Position numbers and translations under genes: made by a program. The notes below the pieces were generated by a model. That model was not told the origin of the DNA. It was given only the letters and a program-made list of their open reading frames with translations, and did no database searches. From contig NZ_FZNW01000018.1 in NCBI RefSeq assembly GCF_900188115.1, forward strand, positions 46,854-110,853: DNA of 64,000 bases, read 5' to 3'. Of this stretch, positions 42,661-55,578 are shown piece by piece. This DNA is from Haloechinothrix alba. Lineage in GTDB: Bacteria > Actinomycetota > Actinomycetes > Mycobacteriales > Pseudonocardiaceae. Position 1 is the first letter of the stretch. The number at the start of each line of letters is the position of its first letter.

Positions 42661-43761
42661 ATGGTGGATCGAGACTCGCTGCAAGGCCTCCTCGCCGAGC
42701 ACGCGGAGTTGGAAAGCCAGCTCGGCGATCCGGACGTGCATGCCGATGCCGAACGCGCGCGCAAGCTGGGGCGGCGCTACTCCGAGCTGACGCCGATCGT
42801 GAAGACGATCAATGAGCTGGACGCGGTGCGCGAGGATCTGGCCGCCGCACGGGAGTTGGCCCGGGAGGATCCGTCGTTCGCCGAGGAGGTCGAGCAGCTC
42901 GACGCGCGTGTCCCGCAGCTCGAGTCCCGGCTGACCGAGCTGCTGCTGCCGCGCGACCCGTACGACGCCTCCGACGTGGTCATGGAGATCAAGTCGGGTG
43001 CGGGCGGCGAGGAGTCCGCGCTGTTCGCAGCCGACCTGCTGCAGATGTACCTGCGGTACGCCGAGCATGTCGGCTGGAAGGTGGTCGTGCTCGACGCCAC
43101 GGAGTCGGACCTCGGTGGCTACAAGGACGTCACCGTATCGATCAAGGGCGGTGGGGACGGCCCGGACGGCGTGTGGGCCCGCTTGAAGTACGAGGGCGGC
43201 GTGCACCGTGTACAGCGGGTGCCCACGACGGAGTCGCAGGGCAGGATCCACACGTCCGCGGCAGGGGTGCTGATCTACCCCGAGCCGGAGGAGGTCGAGG
43301 TGGAGGTCGACCCGAACGACCTGCGTATCGACACGTTCCGCTCCTCGGGCCCCGGCGGGCAGAGCGTGAACACCACCGATTCGGCTGTGCGGATCACCCA
43401 CCTGCCGACCGGGGTGGTGGTCTCCTGCCAGAACGAGAAGTCCCAGCTCCAGAACAAGGCCAGGGCGATGCAGGTGCTGCAGGCCCGCCTACAGGCGATG
43501 GCCGAGGAGGAAGAGGCGGCCAAGACCTCGGACACGCGCCGCTCGCAGGTGCGCACGGTGGACCGTTCGGAGCGGGTGCGCACATACAACTTCCCGGAGA
43601 ACCGCATCTCCGACCACCGGGTGAACTACAAGGCCTACAACCTCGACCAGGTGCTGGCAGGCGACCTCAACGGCGTCCTCAACGCGTTGCAGGAGGCCGA
43701 CCGCTCCGAGCGCATCGCCCAGCAGAACGCCCCGACCCCGGGGCCAGGGAACGCTGAATGA
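42661..43761 (+). CDS. prfA: Peptide chain release factor 1
   Basis: A 366-residue class I release factor reading UAA and UAG. The codon-reading P-x-T motif is in [17 protein letters not shown] and the catalytic GGQ in [17 protein letters not shown]. The Gln of GGQ is the target of PrmC, encoded 95 bases downstream. The last codons and TGA stop (GCT GAA TGA) lie inside the left arm of palindromic repeat copy 2. Confidence 0.95.
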   Translation: MVDRDSLQGLLAEHAELESQLGDPDVHADAERARKLGRRYSELTPIVKTINELDAVREDLAAARELAREDPSFAEEVEQLDARVPQLESRLTELLLPRDPYDASDVVMEIKSGAGGEESALFAADLLQMYLRYAEHVGWKVVVLDATESDLGGYKDVTVSIKGGGDGPDGVWARLKYEGGVHRVQRVPTTESQGRIHTSAAGVLIYPEPEEVEVEVDPNDLRIDTFRSSGPGGQSVNTTDSAVRITHLPTGVVVSCQNEKSQLQNKARAMQVLQARLQAMAEEEEAAKTSDTRRSQVRTVDRSERVRTYNFPENRISDHRVNYKAYNLDQVLAGDLNGVLNALQEADRSERIAQQNAPTPGPGNAE

Positions 43762-43802
43762 CGCTTTCAGTCCACGAGACGGACTGAAAGCGTCATTCAG
43801 CG
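43752..43802. repeat. Palindromic repeat element, copy 2
   Basis: A perfect 22-base-pair inverted repeat (43752-43773 with 43781-43802, 7-base loop) shares its 21-base arm sequence, beginning GCTGAATGACGCTTTCAG, with copy 1 at about 30954. The left arm supplies the last two codons and stop of prfA. It likely folds as a hairpin that ends or attenuates transcription between prfA and prmC. Confidence 0.85.
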
Positions 43803-43856
43803 CGCCAGACGGGTCGTTACCGGAATGGGTGAGCTGCTGCGACTAGGGTGAGAGCT

Positions 43857-44723
43857 GTGCGTAGACAACCGTTGCGGCTCGCCCTTCTCGAAGCCACCCG
43901 GATGCTGTCCGACGCGGGTGTCGAGTCCGCGCGAAACGACGCGGAGCTGCTCGCGGCGCATGTACTCGGTGTCGAGCGTGGTGAGCTGCCGCTGGTGCCC
44001 CTCGTCGACCCGCCCGTTGTCGAGGCGCTGGGGCAGCTGGTCGCCCAGCGCGCCAAGCGTATCCCGTTGCAGCACATCACGGGCTGGGCCGCGATCGGGA
44101 ACATCACCGTCGACGTGGGCCCGGGGGTCTTCGTGCCCCGGCCGGAGACCGATCTGGTGCTGTCCTGGGGGCTCGACGTGCTCGCCCCCCGCGCACACCC
44201 CGTCGTGGTCGACCTGTGCACCGGATCGGGCGCGCTCGCGCTCGCTGTCGCGCACGCACGCCCGGACGCGCAGGTCTACGCCGTCGACAACGACACGGCC
44301 GCGCTTGCCTGGGCGCGCCGAAACGCCGACAAGCGGGCGGAGGCCGGGGACACCCCCGTGCGCCTCTACTCGGGCGACGTGACCGACGGCAGGTTGTTCG
44401 CCGAGCTGGACGGCCTGGTCGACCTGGTGCTGTGTAACCCGCCCTACGTGCCGATCGGCAAGTCGCTGCCGCCCGAGGTGGCCGAGCACGATCCCGAGCA
44501 CGCGGTGTTCGCCGCCGACGGCGGCCTCGCCCTGATCAAGAGCGTGGTCACGCTGGCGGCGCGGCTCCTCCGGTCGGGTGGCGGCGTCGCGATCGAGCAC
44601 GACGACGACCACGGACAGGCGGTGCCCGCGCTGCTGTCCCAGCGCCGTGTGCTGTCCGAAGCCACCGGCCATGCAGATCTGGCAGGTCGACCGCGGTTCG
44701 CGACGGCCCGTCGGACCGGCTGA
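43857..44723 (+). CDS. prmC: Release-factor glutamine methyltransferase
   Basis: A 288-residue SAM-dependent enzyme that N5-methylates the GGQ glutamine of release factors. The N-terminal helical domain contains IPLQHITGWAAIG and FVPRPETDLVLSW; motif I is VVDLCTGSGALALAVA; the catalytic NPPY is in LVLCNPPYVPIG. GTG 43857 is preceded by a -10-like TAGGGT (43844-43849) with suitable distance for a leaderless mRNA, so it may be transcribed independently of prfA. Confidence 0.93.
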   Translation: MRRQPLRLALLEATRMLSDAGVESARNDAELLAAHVLGVERGELPLVPLVDPPVVEALGQLVAQRAKRIPLQHITGWAAIGNITVDVGPGVFVPRPETDLVLSWGLDVLAPRAHPVVVDLCTGSGALALAVAHARPDAQVYAVDNDTAALAWARRNADKRAEAGDTPVRLYSGDVTDGRLFAELDGLVDLVLCNPPYVPIGKSLPPEVAEHDPEHAVFAADGGLALIKSVVTLAARLLRSGGGVAIEHDDDHGQAVPALLSQRRVLSEATGHADLAGRPRFATARRTG

Positions 44724-44746
44724 TCCGAGGAGCTAGGCTCACGAGC

Positions 44747-45397
44747 GTGAGTACGGTCTACGACTGCGCGGACCAGGAGTCCCGCACCAAAGGCTTGGCC
44801 GCGGCTACGGCGGCCGCGCGCTCCGGGCAGCTCGTGGTGCTGCCGACCGACACCGTGTACGGCATCGGCTGTGAGGCGTTCTCCGCCGGCGGCGTACGGG
44901 CGCTGCTGCGCGCGAAGCAGCGGGGCCGCGACATGCCCGTCGGCGTGCTGGTCGGCTCGTTGTCGACGCTCGACGGGCTGGTCCAGAGCGTTCCCGATCA
45001 GGCGCGGACGCTGGTCGAGGCCTTCTGGCCAGGGGATCTGTCCCTCGTGCTGCCGCACGCGCCGAGCCTGGCGTGGGATCTGGGCACCACGAAGGGCACG
45101 GTGATGCTGCGTATGCCGCTGCACCCGGTGGCGCTCGAGCTGTTGGGCGCTGTGGGCCCGATGGCTGTCTCCAGCGCGAACACCTCCGGCAAACCCCCGG
45201 CCGCGACGGCTGAGGAGGCCCGCGAGCAGCTGGGGGAGAGCGTGTCGGTCTATCTCGACGGTGGCCCGTGCGGCGACCCGGTGCCGTCGTCGATCGTGGA
45301 CCTCACCGGCGACGAGCCGCTGATGCTCCGGGAAGGTGCGGTCACCACCGAGGAGGTCTCCGAAGCACTCGGGACGAGCGTCGGGAAAGCGGACTGA
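44747..45397 (+). CDS. tsaC: L-threonylcarbamoyladenylate synthase (Sua5/YrdC family)
   Basis: A 216-residue YrdC-domain protein that makes threonylcarbamoyl-AMP for the t6A modification of ANN-reading tRNAs. Typical blocks are VVLPTDTVYGIGCEAF, LLRAKQRGRDMPVGVLV (a KxR...P substrate site) and MAVSSANTSGKPPAATAEEA. It has no C-terminal Sua5 domain. TAGGCT (44734-44739) eight bases upstream suggests a leaderless start at the GTG. It lies nine bases before wecA. Confidence 0.93.
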   Translation: MSTVYDCADQESRTKGLAAATAAARSGQLVVLPTDTVYGIGCEAFSAGGVRALLRAKQRGRDMPVGVLVGSLSTLDGLVQSVPDQARTLVEAFWPGDLSLVLPHAPSLAWDLGTTKGTVMLRMPLHPVALELLGAVGPMAVSSANTSGKPPAATAEEAREQLGESVSVYLDGGPCGDPVPSSIVDLTGDEPLMLREGAVTTEEVSEALGTSVGKAD

Positions 45398-45406
45398 GTA
45401 CCCGAC

Positions 45407-46558
45407 GTGCCGGAAACGCTGAGTGTCGGGCTGCCGATCAGGGAGTACCTGCTTGTCGCGCTGACCGCTGCCGCGTTGACGTTCCTGCTGACCGGCGTCG
45501 CCAAACGGTTCGCGGTCCGGATCCGTGCCATGGCGATGCCGAGGTCGCGGGACGTGCACGCCACACCGATGCCGTACATGGGCGGTCTCGCGATCTACGC
45601 GGGCGTGCTGGGCGGCATGGGGCTCGCGCACCAGCTACCGGTGCTGCGCAGGGCGTTCGAGTTCTCGCTCGATCCGGTCGCCGTGCTGGTCGGCGGCGGG
45701 GTCATCGTGCTGATCGGGGCGTTGGACGACCGGTTCGACCTGGACGCGTGGACCAAGCTGGCCGGGCAGGTCACCTGCGCGGGTGTTCTGGTGCTGTTCG
45801 GACTGCAGTGGTCGGTGCTGCGGGTGCCGTGGGGCGGGCAGGACAGCGCGGTCGGCTCGGTGCTGATCCTCGACCAGAACCAGGGTGGGCTGCTGGTCAT
45901 TCTGCTTGTGGTCACGATGGTCAACGCGATGAACTTCGTGGACGGGCTGGACGGGCTCGCCGCGGGGATCGGTCTGATCGCCGCTGCGGCGATCTGCGCG
46001 TTCTCTCTCGTGCTGCTGCACTCCTCCGGGGGTGACGTGAGCGCCTACCCGCCTGCGCTGATCGCCGCGACGCTGGCAGGCGCCTGTCTCGGCTTCCTGC
46101 CGCACAACTTCCAGCCCGCGAAGATCTTCATGGGCGACTCCGGCTCGATGTTCATCGGGTTGATGCTCGCCGCGGCCAGCACCTCGGCGTCCGGCCGCGT
46201 GTCGATCACCGAGAACGACGGCGGCGCGGACATGCTCGCGCTGCTGTCCCCGCTGATCGTGGTGGCCGCTGTGCTTTTCGTCCCAGTTCTGGACCTGCTG
46301 ATGGCGGTGATCCGTCGCACACGTCGCGGGGAGAGCCCGTTCAGCGCGGACAAGATGCACCTGCACCACCGGCTGCTGGAGATCGGTCACTCGCAGCGCC
46401 GGGCCGTCCTGCTGATCTACCTCTGGGCCGGTCTGCTCGCCTTCGGCGCGGTCGCGCTGACGGTGTTCGACGCTCTGGTCGTGGTCGGCTCGCTGCTGAT
46501 CGGGCTGGTGCTTGCGATCCTCGCGTCGTACGTCCCTAGACTGAAGGCTCGTGGTTAG
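45407..46558 (+). CDS. wecA: Undecaprenyl/decaprenyl-phosphate GlcNAc-1-phosphate transferase
   Basis: A 383-residue polytopic enzyme of the WecA/MraY/TagO family that starts lipid-linked glycan synthesis (in actinobacteria, the linker of arabinogalactan to peptidoglycan). Visible motifs are RDVHATPMPYMGGLAI, the GALDDRFDLD loop, MVNAMNFVDGLDGLAAG, FMGDSGSMFIG and the cytoplasmic HLHHRLLEIGHS loop that distinguishes WecA from MraY. GTG start; atpI overlaps or follows closely. Confidence 0.93.
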   Translation: MPETLSVGLPIREYLLVALTAAALTFLLTGVAKRFAVRIRAMAMPRSRDVHATPMPYMGGLAIYAGVLGGMGLAHQLPVLRRAFEFSLDPVAVLVGGGVIVLIGALDDRFDLDAWTKLAGQVTCAGVLVLFGLQWSVLRVPWGGQDSAVGSVLILDQNQGGLLVILLVVTMVNAMNFVDGLDGLAAGIGLIAAAAICAFSLVLLHSSGGDVSAYPPALIAATLAGACLGFLPHNFQPAKIFMGDSGSMFIGLMLAAASTSASGRVSITENDGGADMLALLSPLIVVAAVLFVPVLDLLMAVIRRTRRGESPFSADKMHLHHRLLEIGHSQRRAVLLIYLWAGLLAFGAVALTVFDALVVVGSLLIGLVLAILASYVPRLKARG

Positions 46559-46583
46559 CACGCGAACGAGGAAAGGGTCGCCA

Positions 46584-47060
46584 GTGGCGGAGCAAGCGCA
46601 GGGTGCCGGTCCGGGGGACCGGCAGGAAGACAACCCGCACGCGGCGTCGGTGCGCACGCTCGCCACGGCGATGCTGCGGATGGGCCTGCGGATCGGCCTT
46701 GCCGGTGCGCTGCTCGCGATCGCCGTCTCCTGGGTGCTGCTCGGGTGGCCGGGGCTGGCCAGCGCCGCTGTCGGTGCACTCGTGGCGTTCGGCTCCTCCC
46801 TTGTCACCGTCTGGATGATGCACAAGACGGCTGCGTTGCCCCCGGAGATGCTGTTCGGTCTGGTGCTCGGTGGCTACATCCTGAAGCTCGGTGCGCTGCT
46901 TGTGGTCATGCTCACACTGCGGGGTGTCGAGGTGTTCGATCCGGTCGCTCTCGGGGTGACGATGCTGGTGACGGTGCTCGCGTGGGCTGCCGCGGAGGTC
47001 GTCGCGTTCCAGCGCGCCAAGATCCCGACCGTTATCCCCGAGACCAGGGACGAGGGCTAA
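46584..47060 (+). CDS. atpI: AtpI-like membrane protein
   Basis: A 158-residue protein with four membrane helices (GLRIGLAGALLAIAVSWVLLGW, AAVGALVAFGSSLVTVWMM, MLFGLVLGGYILKLGALLVVML, ALGVTMLVTVLAWAAAEVVAF). It lies directly before atpB as AtpI does in many bacteria, where it helps assemble the c ring. GTG 46584 is chosen because AAAGGG lies seven bases upstream; GTG 46551, overlapping the wecA stop, is an alternative. After it a 186-base gap has a -10-like TAAGGT (47097-47102) and a GGCGGCT/AGCCGCC stem, probably the atp operon promoter region. Confidence 0.8.
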   Translation: MAEQAQGAGPGDRQEDNPHAASVRTLATAMLRMGLRIGLAGALLAIAVSWVLLGWPGLASAAVGALVAFGSSLVTVWMMHKTAALPPEMLFGLVLGGYILKLGALLVVMLTLRGVEVFDPVALGVTMLVTVLAWAAAEVVAFQRAKIPTVIPETRDEG

Positions 47061-47246
47061 GTAGTACGCCCATACTCCTGGAACGGGTGCGCCTGATAAG
47101 GTCCCCGGAGAAAGCTGGCCAGCGGCGGCTCGGTGGAGCGAACCAGCCGCCTGCTTCGTCCCGAAACGTATCGGGTACGTTGACGGCCGATCGTGACGAT
47201 TCCCCCGCCGGTTCGAGGCCGAGCGGGAGAACCGGAAGGAGTCCAG

Positions 47247-48023
47247 TTGGGCACGTTGGTGCTGGCTGAGGGTTTTGTTCCGCCCGGCGCGGGCGACTTC
47301 AATCTCCCTCCGATCTTCGGCGCAGTGACCAAGCCGATGCTGCTGGTCGTCATGTCGGTGGTCATCATCGCGGCGTTCTTCGTGATCACGTCGCGGAACA
47401 TGAAGGTCGTGCCCGGCAAGACGCAGTTCGTCGCCGAATCCATATACAGCTTCACGCGTAATACCATTGCTCGGGAACACATTGGTTCCAAAGACTTCCA
47501 GCGGTTCGTTCCGCTGATCTTCACCCTGTTCACGTTCATATTCGTGAACAATATCTACGGTATTATCCCGCTCATTCAGTTCCCGACGATGTCACACATC
47601 GGGTTCCCGCTGGCGCTGTCGATTCTGGTGGTGTACCCGGTGTATCACTATGTCGGGATGCGTCGCCACGGTATCGGCGGCTACCTCAAGAACCAGTTGT
47701 TCCCGGCGGGCGTACCAGGCCCCATATACCTCCTGCTGACGCCGATCGAGTTCTTCTCCAAGTTCGTGATGAACCCGATCACGCTGGCCATTCGTGTGTT
47801 TGCCGCGATGTTCGCAGGCCACCTCATCATCCTGGTCTTCACGCTGGCTGGTGAGTGGTTGCTCGTCGAGGCGAGCGCGGCGCTGAAGCCGGTGGCCGCG
47901 GTGTCGTTCGCCTTCGCCATCGCGATGACGTTCTTGGAGGCCTTGATCATGACGATTCAGGCCTACGTATTCGCCCTGCTCGCCGCCAGCTACATTGGCA
48001 TGGCGTTGGCAGAGGACCACTAG
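47247..48023 (+). CDS. atpB: ATP synthase F0 subunit a
   Basis: A 258-residue membrane subunit forming the proton half-channels. The essential Arg lies in NPITLAIRVFAAMFAGHLI, and the last helices read FLEALIMTIQAYVFALLAASYIG. The TTG at 47247 has GAAGGAG six bases upstream and the homologous sequence starts there. First gene of the atpBEFHAGDC operon. Confidence 0.94.
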   Translation: MGTLVLAEGFVPPGAGDFNLPPIFGAVTKPMLLVVMSVVIIAAFFVITSRNMKVVPGKTQFVAESIYSFTRNTIAREHIGSKDFQRFVPLIFTLFTFIFVNNIYGIIPLIQFPTMSHIGFPLALSILVVYPVYHYVGMRRHGIGGYLKNQLFPAGVPGPIYLLLTPIEFFSKFVMNPITLAIRVFAAMFAGHLIILVFTLAGEWLLVEASAALKPVAAVSFAFAIAMTFLEALIMTIQAYVFALLAASYIGMALAEDH

Positions 48024-48085
48024 AGACAAGACCGAGAGGCTTCCGGGCCGCCAGGTGCGGAGCGTAGTTGGAAAGGGATTCGCAA

Positions 48086-48337
48086 GTGAGCAACATCGTT
48101 CTCGCTCAAGAAGCAGCCACGAACATCAACCCCGGCCTTGCCATGATCGGCTATGGCCTCAGCGCCATCGGCCCCGGTATCGGTGTGGGTCTGATCTGGT
48201 CCTCCGTCATCACGGGCACCGCCCGCCAGCCCGAGGCGCAGGGCAAGCTGATGGGTATCGCCTGGACCACCTTCGTGCTCACCGAGGTGCTGGCGCTGAT
48301 CGGTCTGGTGCTGTACTTCATCGCCTCCGCGGCGTGA
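48086..48337 (+). CDS. atpE: ATP synthase F0 subunit c
   Basis: An 83-residue hairpin of two helices with the loop ARQPE. The proton-carrying residue is Glu67 in [13 protein letters not shown]; the first helix has a glycine-rich run ([14 protein letters not shown]). GTG 48086 follows GGAAAGGGA. This subunit is the target of bedaquiline in mycobacteria; Glu67 is the equivalent site. Confidence 0.95.
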   Translation: MSNIVLAQEAATNINPGLAMIGYGLSAIGPGIGVGLIWSSVITGTARQPEAQGKLMGIAWTTFVLTEVLALIGLVLYFIASAA

Positions 48338-48366
48338 GTTGATTGCTCAACACGTTGGGAGATGCT

Positions 48367-48909
48367 GTGCTGACTACACAGATCGTGCTTGCTGCGGAGG
48401 AACCCTCGCCGGTCCTTCCGCACACGTCCGAGGTGATCCTGGGGCTCGTCGCGTTCGGTGTGCTGCTCTTCGTGCTGTGGAAGTTCGCGGTGCCGCGCTT
48501 CGAGAAGCTCTACGAGGAGCGCGCATCCCAGATCGAAGGCGGTATCGAGAAAGCCGAGAAGGCGCAGGCGGAAGCGCAGCAGGCCCTCGAGCAGTACAAC
48601 CAGCAGCTGGCCGAGGCCAGGACGGAGGCCGCGAAGATTCGCGATGACGCGCGGCTGGAGTCCGAGCAGATCCGCGAGGAGATCCGCGCCGAGGCCCAGG
48701 CCGAGGCGGCTCGGATCGTGGCGCAGGGCGAGTCGCAGCTGCAGGCGCAGAAGGCTCAGATCATCGCCGAGCTGCGGTCCGAGATGGGACGGCAGTCGGT
48801 GGAGCTGGCCGGTCGTATCGTGGGTGAGTCCCTCGAGGACGAGGAGCGGCGTAACCGCACCGTGGAGCGTTTCCTCGCGGAGCTGGACTCGGCTGGAGCA
48901 GGGAAGTAA
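48367..48909 (+). CDS. atpF: ATP synthase F0 subunit b
   Basis: A 180-residue protein with one N-terminal helix (VILGLVAFGVLLFVLWKFAVP) and a long charged coiled coil (KAQAEAQQALEQYNQQLAEAR) that forms the stator stalk. GTG 48367 has GGGAG five bases before it; TTG 48343 is an in-frame alternative. Unlike mycobacteria, only one b-type subunit gene is present and it is not fused to delta. Confidence 0.93.
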   Translation: MLTTQIVLAAEEPSPVLPHTSEVILGLVAFGVLLFVLWKFAVPRFEKLYEERASQIEGGIEKAEKAQAEAQQALEQYNQQLAEARTEAAKIRDDARLESEQIREEIRAEAQAEAARIVAQGESQLQAQKAQIIAELRSEMGRQSVELAGRIVGESLEDEERRNRTVERFLAELDSAGAGK

Positions 48910-48918
48910 GGCAGGCGC

Positions 48919-49758
48919 ATGGCGGAGTCAACCGAGACAACACTGCATGCGGCGAGCCGGGAGGCGCTCGAGCTCGCCGAGGGGCGCCTCGGCGAGATCC
49001 TCGACGACCCCGGGGCCAATCCTGCGGTCGTCGGGGAGGAACTGTACGCATTCGCGTACCTGCTCAGCACGGAGATCTCGCTGCGCAGAGCTGTCGCGGA
49101 CGCCTCGTCGGAGGAGGCAGGCCGTACGCGGCTGGTGCGTAGCCTCCTCGAGGGCAAGGTCAGCGAGCCGACCCTGCAGATCCTGGACACCGTCGTGGCA
49201 AGCAAGTGGTCCACGCCGCGTGAGCTGCTGGAGGGAACCACCGTACTCGGCGCATCCGCCTTGCTGATCGGCGCCGAGCGGGAGGGCACCCTCGAGACCG
49301 TCGAGGCGGAGCTGTTCCAGGCCGCGCGGCTGCTGACCGAGGAGTCCGCGCTGGACAACGTTCTCGCCGACCGGACCACTCCCGCGGACTCGAAGCGTAG
49401 GCTGGTGCGTGAGCTCTTCTCGGGCAAGCTCACCTCCGTGACACAGACCATGCTGGAGCAGGTGGCGGCTCAGCCGCGTGGCCGGAGCGTGGCGAACGCG
49501 CTGGACAAGCTCGCCGCGCAGGCTGCGCACAGGCGCGAGCGGTCCGTGGCGCACGTCGTCACCGCGACGGAGCTGACCGAGGAGCAGCGTGGTGCACTGA
49601 CCGAGCGCCTGCAGCGCATCTACGGCAGGTCGATGGCGGTGCACGTACAGGTCAAACCGGACTTGATCGGCGGCCTGCTCATCAAGGTCGGTGACGAGGT
49701 CATCGACGGAAGTACGGCGGGCAGGCTCAGGTCCGTGCGCGGGCAGCTTGCGCGCTAG
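48919..49758 (+). CDS. atpH: ATP synthase F1 subunit delta
   Basis: A 279-residue stator subunit, about 100 residues longer than the E. coli protein, as is usual in actinobacteria. The C-terminal OSCP-type block reads VVTATELTEEQRGALTERLQRIYGRSMAVHVQVKPDLIGGLLIKVGDEVIDGS. It connects the b stalk to the top of the F1 head. Nine bases separate it from atpF. Confidence 0.93.
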   Translation: MAESTETTLHAASREALELAEGRLGEILDDPGANPAVVGEELYAFAYLLSTEISLRRAVADASSEEAGRTRLVRSLLEGKVSEPTLQILDTVVASKWSTPRELLEGTTVLGASALLIGAEREGTLETVEAELFQAARLLTEESALDNVLADRTTPADSKRRLVRELFSGKLTSVTQTMLEQVAAQPRGRSVANALDKLAAQAAHRRERSVAHVVTATELTEEQRGALTERLQRIYGRSMAVHVQVKPDLIGGLLIKVGDEVIDGSTAGRLRSVRGQLAR

Positions 49759-49857
49759 TTCGCCCGGCCTGCGCACGATGTGAGCGGGACCACACGACAT
49801 ACTCGGACAAAACCATCAGGGCAATCGAAGAGACCGACAAGTGAGAGCGGGAACGAC

Positions 49858-51498
<1,641 letters not shown>

Positions 51499-51510
51499 CC
51501 AGGTAAGTAG

Positions 51511-53920
<2,410 letters not shown>

Positions 53921-53928
53921 CCTGCGGG

Positions 53929-53989
53929 CACGGCGGGGTCGTACTGGCTTTTCTCCTCGACCCGGTCGAGGGGAGTCGACCCCGCCGTG
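53929..53989 (+). terminator. Large hairpin between atpD and atpC
   Basis: CACGGCGGGGTCG (53929-53941) pairs perfectly with CGACCCCGCCGTG (53977-53989). Inside, CCTCGAC and GTCGAGG form a second 7-base-pair stem. It begins eight bases after the atpD stop, while atpC starts 120 bases further, so it may terminate, attenuate or protect part of the operon transcript. Confidence 0.65.
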
Positions 53990-54020
53990 TTGCCGAGTGG
54001 GATCGGACACCAATTAGACT
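53990..54020 (+). promoter_or_regulatory. Possible separate promoter for atpC
   Basis: TTGCCG (53990-53995) and TAGACT (54015-54020), 19 bases apart, directly follow the hairpin. The spacing is longer than ideal. A promoter here would let atpC and the DUF2550 gene be expressed despite the hairpin. Confidence 0.35.
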
Positions 54021-54108
54021 GTGAAGTGCGCCTGCCGGAGCCAGTCGTTGTTCGTTGCTGCGAGCCACTGCTTGTAGCCGGTGACATGCTTGTGTGAAGG
54101 AGAGTCAC

Positions 54109-54474
54109 GTGGCCGAGATGTCCGTCGAGCTTGTCGCGGTGGAGCGCCGGTTGTGGTCGGGCACCGGATCGTTCGTCGTCGCGCAGACGACCGAGGGTGA
54201 GATCGGCGTTATGCCCGGGCACGAGCCGATGCTCGGTCAGCTCGTCGAGGGTGGCGTCGTCACCGTAACGACCTCGGACGGCGACCACGTGAGCGCGGCT
54301 GTGCAGGGTGGTTTCCTGTCGGTGACCGGGGACACCGTGAGCGTGCTCGCCGAGTCGGCCGAGCTGGCCGGGGAGATCGACGTGGAGGCCGCACGGCGGG
54401 CCCTCGAGGACGAGGACGAGGACGAACGCGCGAGAGCGAGCGCACGATTGCGCGTCGCGGGGCAGTCAGACTGA
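54109..54474 (+). CDS. atpC: ATP synthase F1 subunit epsilon
   Basis: A 121-residue subunit with the N-terminal beta sandwich ([22 protein letters not shown]) and a short acidic C-terminal helix pair ([21 protein letters not shown]). The length equals that of other actinobacterial epsilon subunits, shorter than E. coli. GTG 54109 has AAGGAGAG upstream. A 188-base gap with a hairpin separates it from atpD. Confidence 0.94.
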   Translation: MAEMSVELVAVERRLWSGTGSFVVAQTTEGEIGVMPGHEPMLGQLVEGGVVTVTTSDGDHVSAAVQGGFLSVTGDTVSVLAESAELAGEIDVEAARRALEDEDEDERARASARLRVAGQSD

Positions 54475-54498
54475 GCGTGCCGCGATCGGGAGCCTGCC

Positions 54499-54933
54499 GT
54501 GAACATCACGCTTCTCATCATCGGGCTCCTGGGTGTGGCGGTGCTCGCCCTGTGCTGGATGGTCGTGCGCTGGCGCAGGGTTTTGCAGGCAGGTGGCGTC
54601 AACGTCGCGCTGCGATGGCGGCGCCGCGCCGGTGATGGCGGCTGGCACCTGGGCATCGGCCGGTACCACGGTGAGGAGTTCCTGTGGTTCCGCGTGATGA
54701 GTGTGCGTAGCGGACCCGACCGGGTTCTCTCCCGCAACAACCTGGCGATATCGGCCCGGCGCGAGCCGAGCGGGACCGAGGTCTACGCGCTTCCGCCCGA
54801 AGCCACGGTGCTCAGCTGCGAGTCACGGACCAGGTCGTTCATCGAGATCGCGATGGGTCCCGGCCCGCTGACGGGGTTCCTCTCCTGGCTCGAGTCGGCC
54901 CCGCCCGGCCGTCAGATGCCGCGCGCCAGCTAG
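54499..54933 (+). CDS. DUF2550 membrane protein
   Basis: A 144-residue protein with one N-terminal helix (LLIIGLLGVAVLALCWMVV) and a cytoplasmic basic domain (VNVALRWRRRAGDGGWHLGIGRYHGEEFLWFRVMSV). DUF2550 proteins follow atpC in most actinobacteria, which this matches. Function is unknown. It is 24 bases after atpC and ends before a convergent terminator. Confidence 0.85.
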   Translation: MNITLLIIGLLGVAVLALCWMVVRWRRVLQAGGVNVALRWRRRAGDGGWHLGIGRYHGEEFLWFRVMSVRSGPDRVLSRNNLAISARREPSGTEVYALPPEATVLSCESRTRSFIEIAMGPGPLTGFLSWLESAPPGRQMPRAS

Positions 54934-54943
54934 TTCCACGTGC

Positions 54944-54998
54944 CGAGCCGAAGGGCTCCTTCGGTGCGCATGCTGCACCCGAGGAGTCCCTCGGCTCG
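54944..54998. terminator. Hairpin between convergent DUF2550 and adenosyltransferase genes
   Basis: CGAGCCGAAGGGCTCC (54944-54959) pairs with GGAGTCCCTCGGCTCG (54983-54998) over 16 positions with two mismatches, in the 72-base gap between convergent genes. Confidence 0.65.
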
Positions 54999-55005
54999 TC
55001 CCGGC

Positions 55006-55578
55006 TCAGCTCTGCGCGCCGGGGCGCCACAGCACGTCGCCGTCCGGGTTGGCGAGCCTGGCGAGGATGAACAGCAGGTCGGACAGCCGGTTGAGGTAGC
55101 GTACGGCGAGCTCGTTGGTGTGTTCGGGATCGGACTCGGTGAGCATCCAGGCGCTGCGCTCGGCACGCCTGGCGATCGTGCGTGCCTGGTGCAGCAGGGC
55201 AGCGCCGGGTGTTCCGCCGGGCAGGATGAACGACGTGAGCTTGGGCAGCTGCTCGTTGTACTGGTCGCACCACCCCTCGAGGCGCTCGATGTAGGACTCG
55301 GTCACGCGCAGCGGGGGGAACTCCAGGCCGTCCACCACCGGGGTGCACAGGTCTGCTCCGACGTCGAAGAGGTCGTTCTGCACGGAGCCGAGCAGCTCCG
55401 CGATCTCCTGGTCGAGCCCGCCGAGAGCCAGCGCGGTACCGATCGCGGAGTTCGTCTCGTCGACATCGGCGTAGGCGCCGATGCGCGGCGCGGTTTTCGG
55501 GATCCGTGAGCTGTCCCCGAGCGCGGTCGTGCCGTTGTCGCCGACCCGGGTGTAGACGCGGTTGATGCGAACGGACAT
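55006..55578 (-). CDS. Cob(I)alamin adenosyltransferase (PduO type)
   Basis: A 190-residue ATP-binding enzyme that makes adenosylcobalamin. The ATP site is YTRVGDNGTTALGDSSRIPK, and the C-terminal helices hold ARTIARRAERSAW and YLNRLSDLLFILARLAN, the classic PduO pattern with the RxxxR ATP-binding Arg residues. Its product is the cofactor of the MeaA mutase encoded 1.6 kb away. ATG start at 55578; divergent from murA. Confidence 0.93.
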   Translation of the reverse strand: MSVRINRVYTRVGDNGTTALGDSSRIPKTAPRIGAYADVDETNSAIGTALALGGLDQEIAELLGSVQNDLFDVGADLCTPVVDGLEFPPLRVTESYIERLEGWCDQYNEQLPKLTSFILPGGTPGAALLHQARTIARRAERSAWMLTESDPEHTNELAVRYLNRLSDLLFILARLANPDGDVLWRPGAQS

